In this document: positions 52,672-64,000 of the stretch, piece by piece
How the letters are laid out: each line of letters starts with the position of its first letter
Position numbering within the stretch: the first letter of the stretch is position 1
DNA from: Motacilla alba alba
Lineage: Eukaryota; Chordata; Aves; Passeriformes; Motacillidae
Assembly: GCF_015832195.1 (NCBI RefSeq)
Contig: NC_052017.1
Coordinates: 71,487,801 to 71,551,800, forward strand
Direction of reading: 5' to 3'
Length of the DNA: 64,000 bases
Notes under the pieces: model-generated
What the model was told of the DNA's origin: nothing
What the model saw: only the letters and a program-made list of their open reading frames with translations
The model's database searches: none
Made by a program: the position numbers and the translations under genes

Positions 52672-53268
52672 AGAATCACATACATAGAATCACACACTAT
52701 GCTGAGTTGGAAGGGACATTTCAGGACCGTCAAGTACAACTCCTAGCCCTGCACAGGACACCCCAAGAATCACGCATGTACCTGAGATCTTTGTCCAAAT
52801 GCTACTAGAATGGGGTCAGGCTCAGGGTGATAACCATTTCCCTGGGGAGCCTGTTCCAATGCCCAACTAGTCTCTGGGAGAAGAACCTTTTACTGATCTC
52901 CAACCTAAACCTCCCCTGACTCAGCCCATTCCCTAAGGTCCTGTCACTGATCACGAGAATGAAGAGATCAATACCTGCCCCTCCTCTTCCCCTTGTGAGG
53001 ATGCTGAAGACAATAATGAGGTCTCCCCTGAGTCTCCAGGCTGAACAAACCAAGTGACCTCAGCCAATCCTCATAAGCCTTCCCCTCCAGACCTTCCCAT
53101 CTTTTCCCATCTTCATGGCTCTGCTTTGGAGGTGCTCTAATAGCTTAATGTCATTTTTATACTGTGGTGCCCAAATCTGCACACAATATTCAAGCTGAGG
53201 CCACACCAGTGCAAAGCAAAGCAGGACAATCACCTCCCTTGGCTGGTTGGCAATGTGTCTGTGCATAC
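52672..53268 (-). mobile_element. CR1 LINE, 3' fragment of a second subfamily
   Basis: A 5'-truncated CR1 lies on the minus strand, with its 3' end at 52672 (cagaatcacatacatagaatcac on plus, degenerate octamer repeats). Minus-strand translation gives the end of ORF2: REVIVLLCFALVWPQLEY, QIWAPQYKNDIKLLEH, an in-frame stop near 53060, then RLRGDLI, SDRTLGNGLSQGRFRL and GHWNRLPREMV. The 3' UTR text differs from the copy at 31.7 kb: it has the tcaagtacaactcctagccctgcacaggacacccc type block, so it belongs to a different CR1 subfamily. A small deletion or rearrangement near 52805-52825 removes part of the region between the ORF end and the UTR. The copy cannot be active. Confidence 0.94.
52805..53268 (-). 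pseudogene. CR1 ORF2 C-terminal remnant
   Basis: This is the coding part of the CR1 fragment. Two open pieces in the same frame (53268 down to about 53060, then 53053 to 52805) are separated by a stop. The first carries the ALVWPQLEYCVQIWAPQY block shared by avian CR1 ORF2 proteins. The second carries the extreme C-terminus with GHWNRLPREMV. The endonuclease and catalytic RT core are absent through 5' truncation. Confidence 0.9.
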
Positions 53269-55387
53269 TAAACAAACCATAACAGTACCTCTGCTTCCAT
53301 CTCTGTGTCTCTTTTTTCTCTCCTTCTCTACTCATAGCAGTATATTTTTCTTGGGTGCTTCACTGTACATCTAAATTATGTGCTTATGTGCAGCAAAGCA
53401 CTCTGTTCACAGTCAGAGCTTAATTGAAGGAATGGAGTTTAGCTCAGCACTCTTAGTATCAAACTTCCTGAAGACCCAAATGCAATTTATTTTGGGCTAA
53501 CAAGGTTACTCAGGATTCTCCCTTTGCAAAGGCTAGAATGTCAGGTGACACCTTTATCATAAGTCCACTTCCAGCCTGAGAAAGAGAGGGACAGTTAACA
53601 GGCAGATCCAAAGCCTGCTGAGAAAAATAAGAGCTTTTGCACTTTCAGAGCCAGTAGGACTTGGCCAATGACTGAAGGACTGAATTTGGGTTCCCTCCTT
53701 ATCACTTTTTTGCAGAATTATGAATCACCATTTCAGAGTCTTCTTCTCTTCAACCCAAAACAGTTGTTATTGGAAAACTACATACGGCAATAAAGAACCC
53801 TGTCCTCATATAACCCCATCAATAAATAACTCACTTCTAATTGAAATTATAGAAAAGGTTTTGCACTTTTACTGCCCATTGTGAGAATACAAACCACAAA
53901 ATCTTATTAAATTATTAAGCAGAAACCAATCCTTTTCAATTCCCTGTTTAGTACTCACGGTATGATGCAAAAGTCTTATTTCCCTTTAATTGGCTTATCT
54001 ATAAAAATGATAATTTTCAGACAGTTGGTGGTAAAATCCCTCAGGACTTCAGGAAGCATAATTCCCTTTTTAAAATTCTCTACATTTATTAATGAACTTG
54101 AAAAGTAACACTTAAAATTGCTCAATAGGTTTTCTCTCCTGTGCATTGTATTCTCCACAGACTTTAGTGGTGAACTTCAGGCAGTTCTTCCTAATTTTTA
54201 CCTCTAAGATATGTTTCCCAAGTGCTAACCTGGATAATCACTGTTAAATTCTGCACATTAAATGTTTTTGAGAAGATGGAAAGTTGCATACTAGATGTAT
54301 TTCACCAAGACCAAGACATGGGAGAGGAATGGTAAGACGTGGGCAAAAAGACGTGTTCACCCTGATTTTCATCACCATGCTTTTCAAGTCTGCATTTTCT
54401 TATTTTCATACTAAAAGAGAACAATTGTGTTAATTTCAACCCAGTTTACATTAAGGGAAATGGAAAGGTACAAAAGCAGATTCTCTTTCAACTCTTATCT
54501 ACCAGGATTGCCTTTTTTTTTGTTTTGCCGTCTCTACCAGATCAAGAATTAGGGTTCTAGACTTGTCATTGGATTCTTCAGTATCACTGCAATGAAAATG
54601 AAAGATATTTACAATCACTTGAAAGGCACAAGCTGGTCCCATGTTCTACAGGTGATATAATATTTTGAATATTTTTTTATCTTATGTATAATTTCCTCAA
54701 GTTTGACCACCAAAAAGAAGTAATGCTAACACTTTAGAATAAATATCAGTCCACCATTTCAATTTTTGTTTTCTCATTAAAGACTCAACTCAGCTGAAAT
54801 GCTTATCCTTTGAAATGTGATCAAAGACTTTTTGTAGGCCCTAAAGCTGAAGCTATTGCTTATTTGTTCTCTACCTACTTAAGAAAGTTGTTTACTTGGT
54901 AACCTTGAAACAAAAACTGCTGTGTGGTTACTAATAGTTCCTTACTATATGCCAGCTGATAATGAGTGTAGGGTGACTTAGAAGACCAGCATCCTTAGTC
55001 TTGAGCAAATGAGATCAGAAAACATTGCCCAAGCATTATCACAGAAAATCTTATCTTCTCAAGCATCCTTTTATCACTTTTCAGGAGCAGAAGGCAGAAC
55101 ACTAAATGTGTGCATGCTTCATAGGAAATTTTCCATTAGATTAAGGTGCTATTTCTAACATTGACTGTGATGAATGTTATCCAGGGGGAGTTTAACTACT
55201 GCCTGGCTGGGAGACTCAGAGCAGTGAAGATTGTGGTGAAGATTTGAAAGTGCTGCCAGGTAACAAGAGGATGTGGTAGGCTGAGACTGGAGCTCACCAG
55301 AATGAAGGTAACAGTAGATGTGTAAATTTTGCAGTTAAACTGTATTTTTTTTGCAAATGTGATGTAAAGGGATAAAGTAGCACTAGC
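53269..55387. other. Non-genic stretch
   Basis: No gene is recognised. The sequence is AT-rich with a short T-run near 54513-54521. About 55190-55380, immediately upstream of the CR1 stub, may include diverged CR1 3' UTR, but I cannot align it convincingly by eye. Confidence 0.5.
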
Positions 55388-55470
55388 TGGGATCATTCCT
55401 GCACTTGGCAAGGAGATTGGAACTAGTTGGCCTTTGAGGTCCCTTCCAACCCAAACCATTTTGATTCCAA
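55388..55470 (+). mobile_element. CR1 LINE, short 3'-terminal stub
   Basis: A plus-strand CR1 3' end: tgggatcattcctgcacttgg, then ttggaactagttggcctttg, then aggtcccttccaacccaaac, then a degraded octamer tail (cattttgattcca). The ggtcccttccaaccc block is one of the most conserved parts of CR1 3' UTRs and fixes orientation. No coding sequence remains. The degraded tail suggests an older insertion than the copy at 14975-15103. Confidence 0.85.
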
Positions 55471-58400
55471 TGTGCTATGTCCAGATGAAATGGTGGTTAC
55501 CATTTCCAGCTTGGATGAGTCCTCCTTCCCTCTTGAGTCTTGTGAAAAACACCCCATCCCAAGCTGCAGACAGTCCAAATAGGTAAAGGGGGAAAAGCAG
55601 CAGAAGGAAGGGAACTACAAGATATTCATGCAGTCAGCAGAATGTGAGCCCTTCATCTCAGAAGGGTGAGTTTCTTAAAATTAGTTTTACAGATCCGGTC
55701 TTACTTTCCTTAGAAAAACACACTCCCTTTGCTATGCTGCATATGGAGATTCATTTCTAATTGAATTGGGATCACTTGGTAAAAGCCAAGCCTGCAGTCA
55801 TATCTGCATTTGAGGGAGAGGTGAAATATGACAGAGATGTGAGTTGGCCTTACTGGCTTAATTAGCCAGCTGTTTGAAGAAAGAAGGCAAAAAGTAAAGA
55901 GAAAAAAAAACCTTTTTACATACAATTAATTCTGTCAAAATAAATAAAGAGCAACATAACTGTAGTAAATAGTATTATAAGACAGGAAATTCAAAGGAAG
56001 AATAATTCTTAAGATGTGTTAACAACCTATATTTATGGTTTGTGGCTGTAAAAATAATGCAAGTTTGTGATTTTTCTGCTTTTTTTCTGATGTATAAATG
56101 GAAAGATATTTAGAAATATATCAGGAATAAAAAGGGCAACAGTATTTTATTTTTTATTGTAATTAATTTTATTTTCTTAGTAAATTAGAATAAAAAATTC
56201 CATATATTTTGACAATTTATGTTTTCCCGTTGCCTTCATTACTAAAGTGTTGCGGGATTTTTGTTTGGGTTTTTTTCAGTGTTTTGCCTTTTATTTTTTT
56301 TTTTAATCTATCATTTCTTTTTTATTAATGTCATATTATCCTTAGGCTCAATATGAAAGTATGCTGTGGCTCTGACCAAGCAGGTCCAAGACGCAGAAGA
56401 CTTCTAAATTGTATATCTAAATCTAGAAGTTAAATATTATGTTTTTTTGTATAGGAAGATACTTCTACATCATAAAGAGCATTATTGGAAAACAGCAAAA
56501 ATGCTCATTTTTTAGACTGGAAAATTGAAGCAAGATAGAAAACAGTGATGCTACAGTAATCAAAGCATCTGTTTTTTAAGTTTGACTACTTTCCCTACTG
56601 AATCATACTGATAAATAAATAAATGAGAGCTTATTTTCATCTTTGTGTTGCCACCCTTGCATGATCATTTGCTCTGTGAATTCTATTAAGCAACATTTAA
56701 AATAGAGCAAAACCAAAATCCCTCGGGTCTATCCCTAGCAAGGATCCAGCACAGAGTTTGAACTATTACCAGCGGCACTGTGAGCAAATCATCTATGCCA
56801 ACAAATCTAGGTGGCTGGGTGTATCATTTTTCTGCTTCCTCACTGACTGAATGATCATGCTAGTATAGCAAGCACAAATACTATTCTTCACTTTTGCCAA
56901 TAGACTGCCAATGCTCATCAGGCTTGAATATAGAATAAGGTGGAAACAAAGCAAAACTGATTTTATTTAAAATGTGGGCAAATATTTGCAGAAGCTGTTT
57001 TGCATTATTTTTTCCTCTGTTCAGCATTCTCAGTTCCCAGTGGTATGATGAGCGCTTGAAATACAAAATGTCTCCCAGAGGTGCTCAGCAATTTGCAAGA
57101 ACAGCCCCACAGCTAATATATTTTTGGTTCAACAGCTTCAAAATAAATTAAAATACTTCTGGGTTCTACTGGCACTGATAAAGATTGAATAGATAGGAGC
57201 TATTTGAGCAACTTATTAAGAGGGCCTCTCTTATTGGGTTTTCTTTCTTTTAGGAAAAGTTCATCAAGGCAGTTTTTCAAAGTTTTATTTCTTTCCAGAA
57301 CAAATGGATCAGGCAGTGTTTTAATGACTGGCATAACTGTAGATTAACAGATAGGAAAAAGAAGGAAAAAAAAAACAAAGGACAGTAAATAATCTCCTTG
57401 AAGACTGATTAACTGTGAAAATTTTCTGTATATACTGCAACTCTGATATGTCTAGTACACTGGCCATCAGCTGTGCAGGGAGGAGTACTTCCATTGCAAA
57501 AAAAGTGGTGTATATTCCAAGGTTCTTGCAGCCATTGTCTGGTGAGCTAAATGTTTAATTGAAGGAAATGAACAAGATTCAACTGTAAAGAAAATTTTAT
57601 TTTATCATTTTTTCAGAAATTTGTGAGGACAAGCCTGGATATGGAATTTTGGTATGATTTTATACTGAAAGTGCAAAGGATTATAGGCTGTGACTATAAA
57701 GAATTAGAGGACATTCCACCAATAATTAGTCTCTATGACTCCTAGCTATCATGAGAATGAAGGCATCAAGATGATGCAAGTGTTACTGCAATACTGAGAA
57801 AACAGACTCTAGACACATGCTAAGGGGGAAAAAATTGGAGGATATCATAGCAGTATGATTAATATTTTTAGTTTTCCAGAACTTTTTGTGTCCCCTACAG
57901 CTCTTTTTTCCCTTTCATTTAATGCAAAACCTGTAGGGATAAGATACCAGATGTCACAGTTTTGAAGTTTTCCTTCGAAAAGAGTTAAATTCTGCACAAA
58001 ATTAAATCTCAGCGTAATGTTTCTCTAAACACGCCCTAAACTTCTTGTGGTTGAGCAGATCTGGAAAGATGAAGTTAAATATAATGTGAAAAGAATGGGA
58101 TAAATGCTTCAGCCAGGGCTTACTTACTTATGGCAACTCAAAGTGCCCTTGTGTTTCTATCAGAATTTGCCCAATATATGTTTCCTGCTTTTGTTTGTTT
58201 ATCTCCATTAGGTTTCAGAGTAAAAGATTGATGCTGATTTTAAGTCTGAAGTATTCAACTTTTTAGATGTTGGTAAGTTATGACTGAGCAGATAAATTAC
58301 ACATTTTTCAATTTCTCTGGTGCAATGAGTCACCTCTTATAAACACTTGCAAACAAATTTATTATTATTTATTTAAATTACCAAGTGACAAATAAATTCT

Positions 58401-61400
58401 AACTATATTAGAAGCTATATAAAGCTCATGAAATTGCTTTCTTTTTAATTGTGGAGATCTAGCTTCCTATTTTCAGGCCTGCAGGTACTAAAAGTACTAA
58501 AAGTGCAGTGCACTTTCCCTATTGCAGAATGGGACTTTTTTCTTGTTGATGTTTTTCTGTTGGTGTAAATTCCCAAATCCGGGTGCAGAGGCCTGAACTA
58601 TCACAATACTATTTTTCTTCACAACCCTTGCAATAGTATCCACAAAATGTCTTCTCCAAAGCCTATTAACAGAATCCTTCATTTTGACCTACTCAAGAAT
58701 TAATCTAGCTATTAAAATTGCAAAAATATTTCCCTGTTTAATAAAGCACTCTTGAGGTCAATAATCTGCAAATCTGACCTACTCATCATTACTATCCCTT
58801 CTATTTTTTTTAAAGTTTGTAGAGTCTATTTTTTATTTCCAGAAGTGGAATTTGGTAATACTTTATTTACAATACAGGTGCTTAAATGAGCTTCTCTGCA
58901 GAAATGCCCCTTGTATCTATTTAAGGATAATGTTCTGAGCACTGTGATACATGTAAACTTTTCTAGAATATAATATAAGTTATAAAAACACAGATTATCT
59001 GCAGAAAAATTGCTCCCAGAGGGAAGTAGAAATAGCACAGCTTGAAATGCCTTGTGCTTTGTAATGTCCTTAGCCACCAGCAAGGCAAGTGTCCTGTGAA
59101 AAAGACAAATGCCTGACTTCATAGGGTATGCAAGGATGTAGCTCAGGAGGGTTTGCTGGATAAATATGAAAGCACAAGCGGGAGTTTGTTCTTCTCTCAC
59201 AGCACTTCTAATGGCATAGGACAGCGGGGGAATAATCCTGACTGGGATCTGGATAAATAAGAGCAATGATTTATGTTTTGCTTAAACCCATAACTTCAGG
59301 GTAGGAGGGCGGAGGGAAAGAGACACCATGCTTTACTCGAAGGAAATCAGTACAAATTTTTCCTACAAAGTTGGAAAAATAGGATTTTACACTCAAGTTT
59401 ATAGAGCTAAGGCCAATAGGGAACTCTACCAAAGGCATTTTACAGTTTTCCCTGTGGGACAATACCTTAAAATTTCACTTTTTTGTCATCTTTTCTCTAT
59501 TCTCAATTTATTCAGATGGGATCAGGCATAAATAGTAAAATAGGCACCTGTTCAATTATACTGAAGGACATCAAAGAAGAATATCCAATTATTATTTATA
59601 TCTGTTGAACCAAGTTTAGTCAATGACTAGCCAGCAAAGTTTTGACTTGACCCACTTAGAAGCTACACACTGCCTTCAGGAGCGTAGCTGGATAAAAACT
59701 AACTTAACTTTAAATCTTTATTTTTTTCATCAGTGAACAATAAAAACTTCAGAAGGTCAACATGCTCTGCACAGATGTAAATCAGTAGGAAAGTTTCAGG
59801 TCAAAACAGGGTAAGGGTGAATGGTAACATCTTGCTTGTCCTCTAAGACAGTCAAAACCTGTGTTACAGCAGTGGCATTGGCACAAATGCTCCATCATTA
59901 AATTTTTTTCAGCTTACTTAAAATTCCATTCCAGATAAGTATGTTTCATATCAATATGAGAGGTTTCTACGGTATAGAGTATCTTGGGAATCCATTGAGG
60001 GTAAATACTGGTAGATCAATCTTTAAGAGGTCTTGCTCTGTGTGTGCATGAGAAAGAGAGTGAGACGATGTGTTTGTTTTATACAGCTATGTCCACCCAG
60101 AAATGTAGGGCTTGGTTTGTTACTGCTTTGCACTTTGCATATTATTTTTCTGTGTCAGGGACAAGATATACCGTCTACTAAATGCTACTAATTAAGAAAA
60201 GTAGTGTTTTACACACTGCCCTTGCACATGTTCTTATGAGCTTTGAAGCAATTGTGACTCTAGTCTATTACAGGCATGACATTAGCTTTGCTGCCATAAA
60301 CCATGCTGAGCAGAAGTGAAGTGTTGTGAATACCTAGGATGAAGGACATAACCAATTCCCACTATTATTACAAGAAAAACAAGAGAAAAGCTACTGCCAA
60401 TAAAGTGCAAACAAATGAACCCAATCATATATTTTATAGTTGACGCAAAAATAAAACTTTAGGAATTTCTTCTGGGGAAATTGAAACTCATGTGGACCCA
60501 ATATTCTCACACAGCAACAGAAGAACATTCTCTGTAATGATTGTAGTCCAGCCTCCTAAACAGGATCTCTAGCTTTACAAGGTTCAAGGTAAATGTCTTT
60601 ACTAATTACACCAAGTTAGGGCCAATTTAATAATTTTAGTATTGAAATGATACAATGAGCAAGAAAGAACACATCAAGCTGTTTGTCTTTATTTCAGCAT
60701 TTTATAAAGCAATTTCACCTTTGTGTATGGAAAAATTTCAATGTAACAGACAAAGTCATATTACATGGTTGTTACTGGTTGGGTAAAATGAAGGAACTTA
60801 ATAGAAGGATATACTTACAATGGGGCTAAATAAAGCTGCAAAATTTAAGACATTTAAGGCTCTAAATAAATGGAAGAAATCTCTGCTTTTCCATTAAGGA
60901 AGATAGCATCAGTCATGAAAGGTCTTTTTCACCACTCCTGCTTGATTCAATAATAAGAGGGATGGACTTACAAACTGACGTTTTGAAAGTTTACCTCTGT
61001 AGTGTTTAGTTAAAATGTATAAAGTTATGTAATTAAGACATTTGGTAGTGTAAAGGACATATCTGTGAAATGTAGCAATGTAAACTTTTTCCGTTGCATG
61101 AGCACATGAGATTGAAAAAAAGTACTTGAAAATCCTGAGTTTCTTTAACATGTCTATACTCAGTGACTTTCAATAATCTTAGATTTTAGTTTATATCCTT
61201 TAAAGGCAACATTGCCAGTTTGAGTAATGTTCAATGGGTTTGTATAAAGAAAAGTTTGTATAAAGTTTAAGATGTCTCAAAGTCAAAAGTTTGCAGAGAT
61301 AAAGGTAGAAAGGAATAAAAAGAAACAGTGAATAAACAGAGTAGACAAAAGCATAAAAAGATGACAGGTGAGCAGAAGAGAGAAAGCTTACCAAAACACT

Positions 61401-64000
61401 AACTTTGGAAAGGAAAAGACTGTTTAAACATAGTGTAAGTCTCAGTGTCCAGCTGAATAACATCATTGATATTGACCATACAAAGGAACTGTGCTAAATG
61501 TGAACTTCTTTCACAGTATAAACTTTAAGTAGTGTTTTGCTTTGTTATTGTAATAGGTAAAATGAACAAATATCTCCACTTCCACGAGCTTTATTCTCCT
61601 CCAGATTGTGCAGAACTTCATCTGTACTAGTCTGTCCCATACTGTACATCAGGAAGGTTTGCTCTTGTGGATTGAGTTATGCTTGAACAAAGAAAATTAA
61701 TAGCTATTTAATTAGTCATATAATTTATAGGGGTCAGTCCTTTGTCTTAAATTTAAATTACACAATTGGAAATTTCAGATCTATTTATTTTCTGTTCTAT
61801 TTAGTTTGTCTGCCAATTGAGAAAATCAGCACTCCTGGAAGGACTGGAGGGTCAAACAGTTTTCACTATGCTCAGAGATGGCTCAAGATTATCATGGAAG
61901 TTAAAAAATTATTGGCAGCTGTTCCTACTATTATTCTTATAATCAGAATGAATATTTTAATTTTCCAGTTTTAGGATTGTGTTCTCCAATATGTAAAAAT
62001 TTAATGCTTCACTTAAATTTTTTCATACTTTTTTAAATATTATATTTCTTTAGACTCTCTGGGGAGAATTGGAATTGAGCTCAGCAAAGAATGAAACAAG
62101 TCCATGCTTACACTTATTGAAAACAAATATGTATCAAAAATTAGGAGTGAGAATTCTTGGAAGACCTTACAGGCTTTAGTTATCTATAATAAATTGAAAA
62201 GGAGGTGAGTGCCAAAGACTCTCAGAGTCCCTTAAGGACTCACCTTTTAAAATCCTCTTGAAGGCAAGAAAAATGTCAGAGAAAATGTCCAATTCCTTTG
62301 CCACAGAGCTAAGCAGATCTGATAGTTAACTTCATGCCCATCACAAGCAATACTTTTCACTTCTTTATGAAAGAAACTCTGGAGAAAAAGAAAGATTATA
62401 TAGGACTCTTTGGAGAAAATATTACCAAAACATTTGTCTGAATTGGGGACTGTTTATTTATGAATAGGCACAGGATGTTTTAAATATTTTGTAAAATTTG
62501 GTATATTATATGGTGATCACAGTGATTACAATTTCTAACAGCACTTAAAATGAGGAGCAGAAGATGGAATGAAAAGAACTATCTGTGTGGTGGGGCAGAT
62601 AATGAAACTCCTCTGTGAGTTTCCACCTTTCCCTATCTGATGCATATTTCTGGAGTTACATACTCCTCTGGACTGTGTAGCTAAAGAGCATTCGCAATAT
62701 GAAGACCTATCAAGCACAATGTATGGGCTGACTTATTTTGCAGAAATGTCTTTTTTTTGCCAATATTTGCATAGATAATTCATCTGAATATGTGTACTCC
62801 TTATTTTCAGAGTTAAGTGCTTAAGTCTTTAAACAATGACTGAAATTATAGTGATCAATGGAGGACTTTTCTTTTACTTCAACCAATGTAGGATCAGTGA
62901 TCAGTGGTCATTTTCCAAAGGAAAAAAAAAATAAAATAAAGAGTTTCTCTTAAACTCCAAAGGTCACTTGTAGTAAAATTGGAATGAATTCAGCTTCCTC
63001 TAGTTTAGAAATGTATTTGTGTGTTTTTCTTTCCATCACATACTTCAAGGTTATCATGAGACTTGTTAGCATATACGAGGAGAAAAAAACGCCTGTTGTG
63101 GCAGAAGAAAAATGTATTTTTTTAAGCATTTGTTTATTGATACAGGTGAAACTAGGCATGGATTTACCATCAAATGAGCCACCCAGAAGACATATTAATT
63201 GGACCTGCAAATTTAAGTGAGCAATATAAAATACATGCTGTGAGCCAAACCTGAATTCATATTAGGAACTCTTTTCACTGCAGAAACTGGAATCTAAAAA
63301 TGAAGCCAATTCTGTTAGAGAACTTAAATTGTATTGCTCACAGCTATCAAACTCTCAGATCATGTACAGCATTGCAATTTCATAGATTTTACTGGAGCTA
63401 TGCAGTTTACACTACCCAAAGATCTCACTTAGTGTATCTGGTAAAAGCAGCACAGATTTAAAGTACTGAGTATGCTGATAAATAACTCCAAGAAAGTTAT
63501 TAGTAATTAATTCAGAACATTGAATGCACCCAAACACTGTAACTTCCTAGAAAATCCTAGAAAAATTAGAAAGTTTTCCTTTTGCCTGTTGATGTATTTG
63601 TAGGGACGGAGGCTTGTTGTGATTCATTTCTAAGGTGGTTCAACCCATGTCTTAGAGATATATCTTAGGTGATCTGCTGTCAGGGTTAGGCTTGTATCCC
63701 TTCAAAGGATATGATGTTCTGTAAATAATACGTCTTTGGTAGCCATTGTTGTGGTTACTGTTGTCAGGAGAGCGAATAAAACTGACAAGTAGAAAGAGCT
63801 CATCCTACTCGAAGAATTGACTGTTAGAACCCTCTCACCCACCTTGGTCCTGCCCTTTGCCTTGGGCATGGCCATCTCTCAGTTCTTGTGATTAGTCTGC
63901 TGGCAGGCAAGAATTGCAATATCAGCTCTACTCCTGATAGGTGGAAACAAACTGAGTGGGGTTTTCAGCACTCAGTAACATAAATTAGAACACAGTGTGA
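55471..64000. other. Non-genic AT-rich stretch
   Basis: No gene is recognised. Strongly AT-rich segments lie at about 56140-56220 and 56275-56335. A 9-bp repeat, gtactaaaa, occurs near 58487-58503. The longest open frame in this part, 146 codons on minus at 58826-59266, has no identifiable motif and is within chance expectation. The 60120-60300 region is complex sequence without repeats. Nothing in the last kilobase indicates a gene or a mobile element end. Confidence 0.55.

Noticed and set aside
58826..59266. 146-codon minus frame, the longest outside repeats
   Set aside because: No recognisable motif, and rich in hydrophobic and mixed residues without domain structure. A few frames of this length are expected by chance on six frames of 64 kb.
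1..64000. Endogenous retrovirus, CRISPR array, tRNA or rRNA
   Set aside because: No gag/pol/env-like frame, LTR pair, spaced direct-repeat array or cloverleaf with conserved A/B boxes was seen on either strand. Short degenerate copies could still be missed by eye.

Overview
The window looks like nuclear DNA from a bird (possibly another reptile). The main evidence is four copies of the LINE CR1, the dominant avian retrotransposon, recognised by decayed ORF2 protein motifs and by the CR1 3' end with its 8-bp ATTCTRTG repeats in place of a poly(A) tail. The rest is AT-rich and CpG-poor, with poly-T runs, microsatellites and small tandem duplications. There is no operon-like gene packing, and I see no tRNA, rRNA or CRISPR array. 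It reads as a gene desert or the inside of a very long intron. I cannot name a species or locus.

Layout. 1-10.9 kb: unique AT-rich DNA with poly-T tracts. 10.97-11.23 kb (minus): a protein-like open frame followed closely by an A-run, possibly a retrocopy or an exon. 14.98-15.10 kb: CR1 3' stub (plus). 17.7-18.2 kb (minus): a second weak protein-like segment. 24.53-24.70 kb: the most obvious CpG/GC-rich islet noticed, with a GC box, in otherwise AT-rich sequence. 31.67-33.26 kb: the best CR1 copy (minus), with endonuclease and reverse transcriptase remnants joined across an internal deletion. 38.4-40.8 kb: a cluster of small rearrangements (3 x 17-bp repeat, two adjacent hairpins, a perfect 49-bp tandem duplication, and a 48-bp-period repeat containing a 20-bp palindrome). 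47.07 and 49.14 kb: two more short tandem duplications. 51.85-51.98 kb: a 133-base pure pyrimidine run containing 21 perfect TTCTC units. 52.67-53.27 kb: a CR1 copy of a second subfamily (minus). 55.39-55.47 kb: another CR1 3' stub (plus).

No intact protein-coding gene can be supported. The other open frames of 60-146 codons are what chance gives in 64 kb, or are shadows of repeats. No novel multi-gene system is visible. The items most worth a second look are the GC islet, the 38-41 kb instability cluster, the long pyrimidine microsatellite, and the two unidentified minus-strand protein-like segments.
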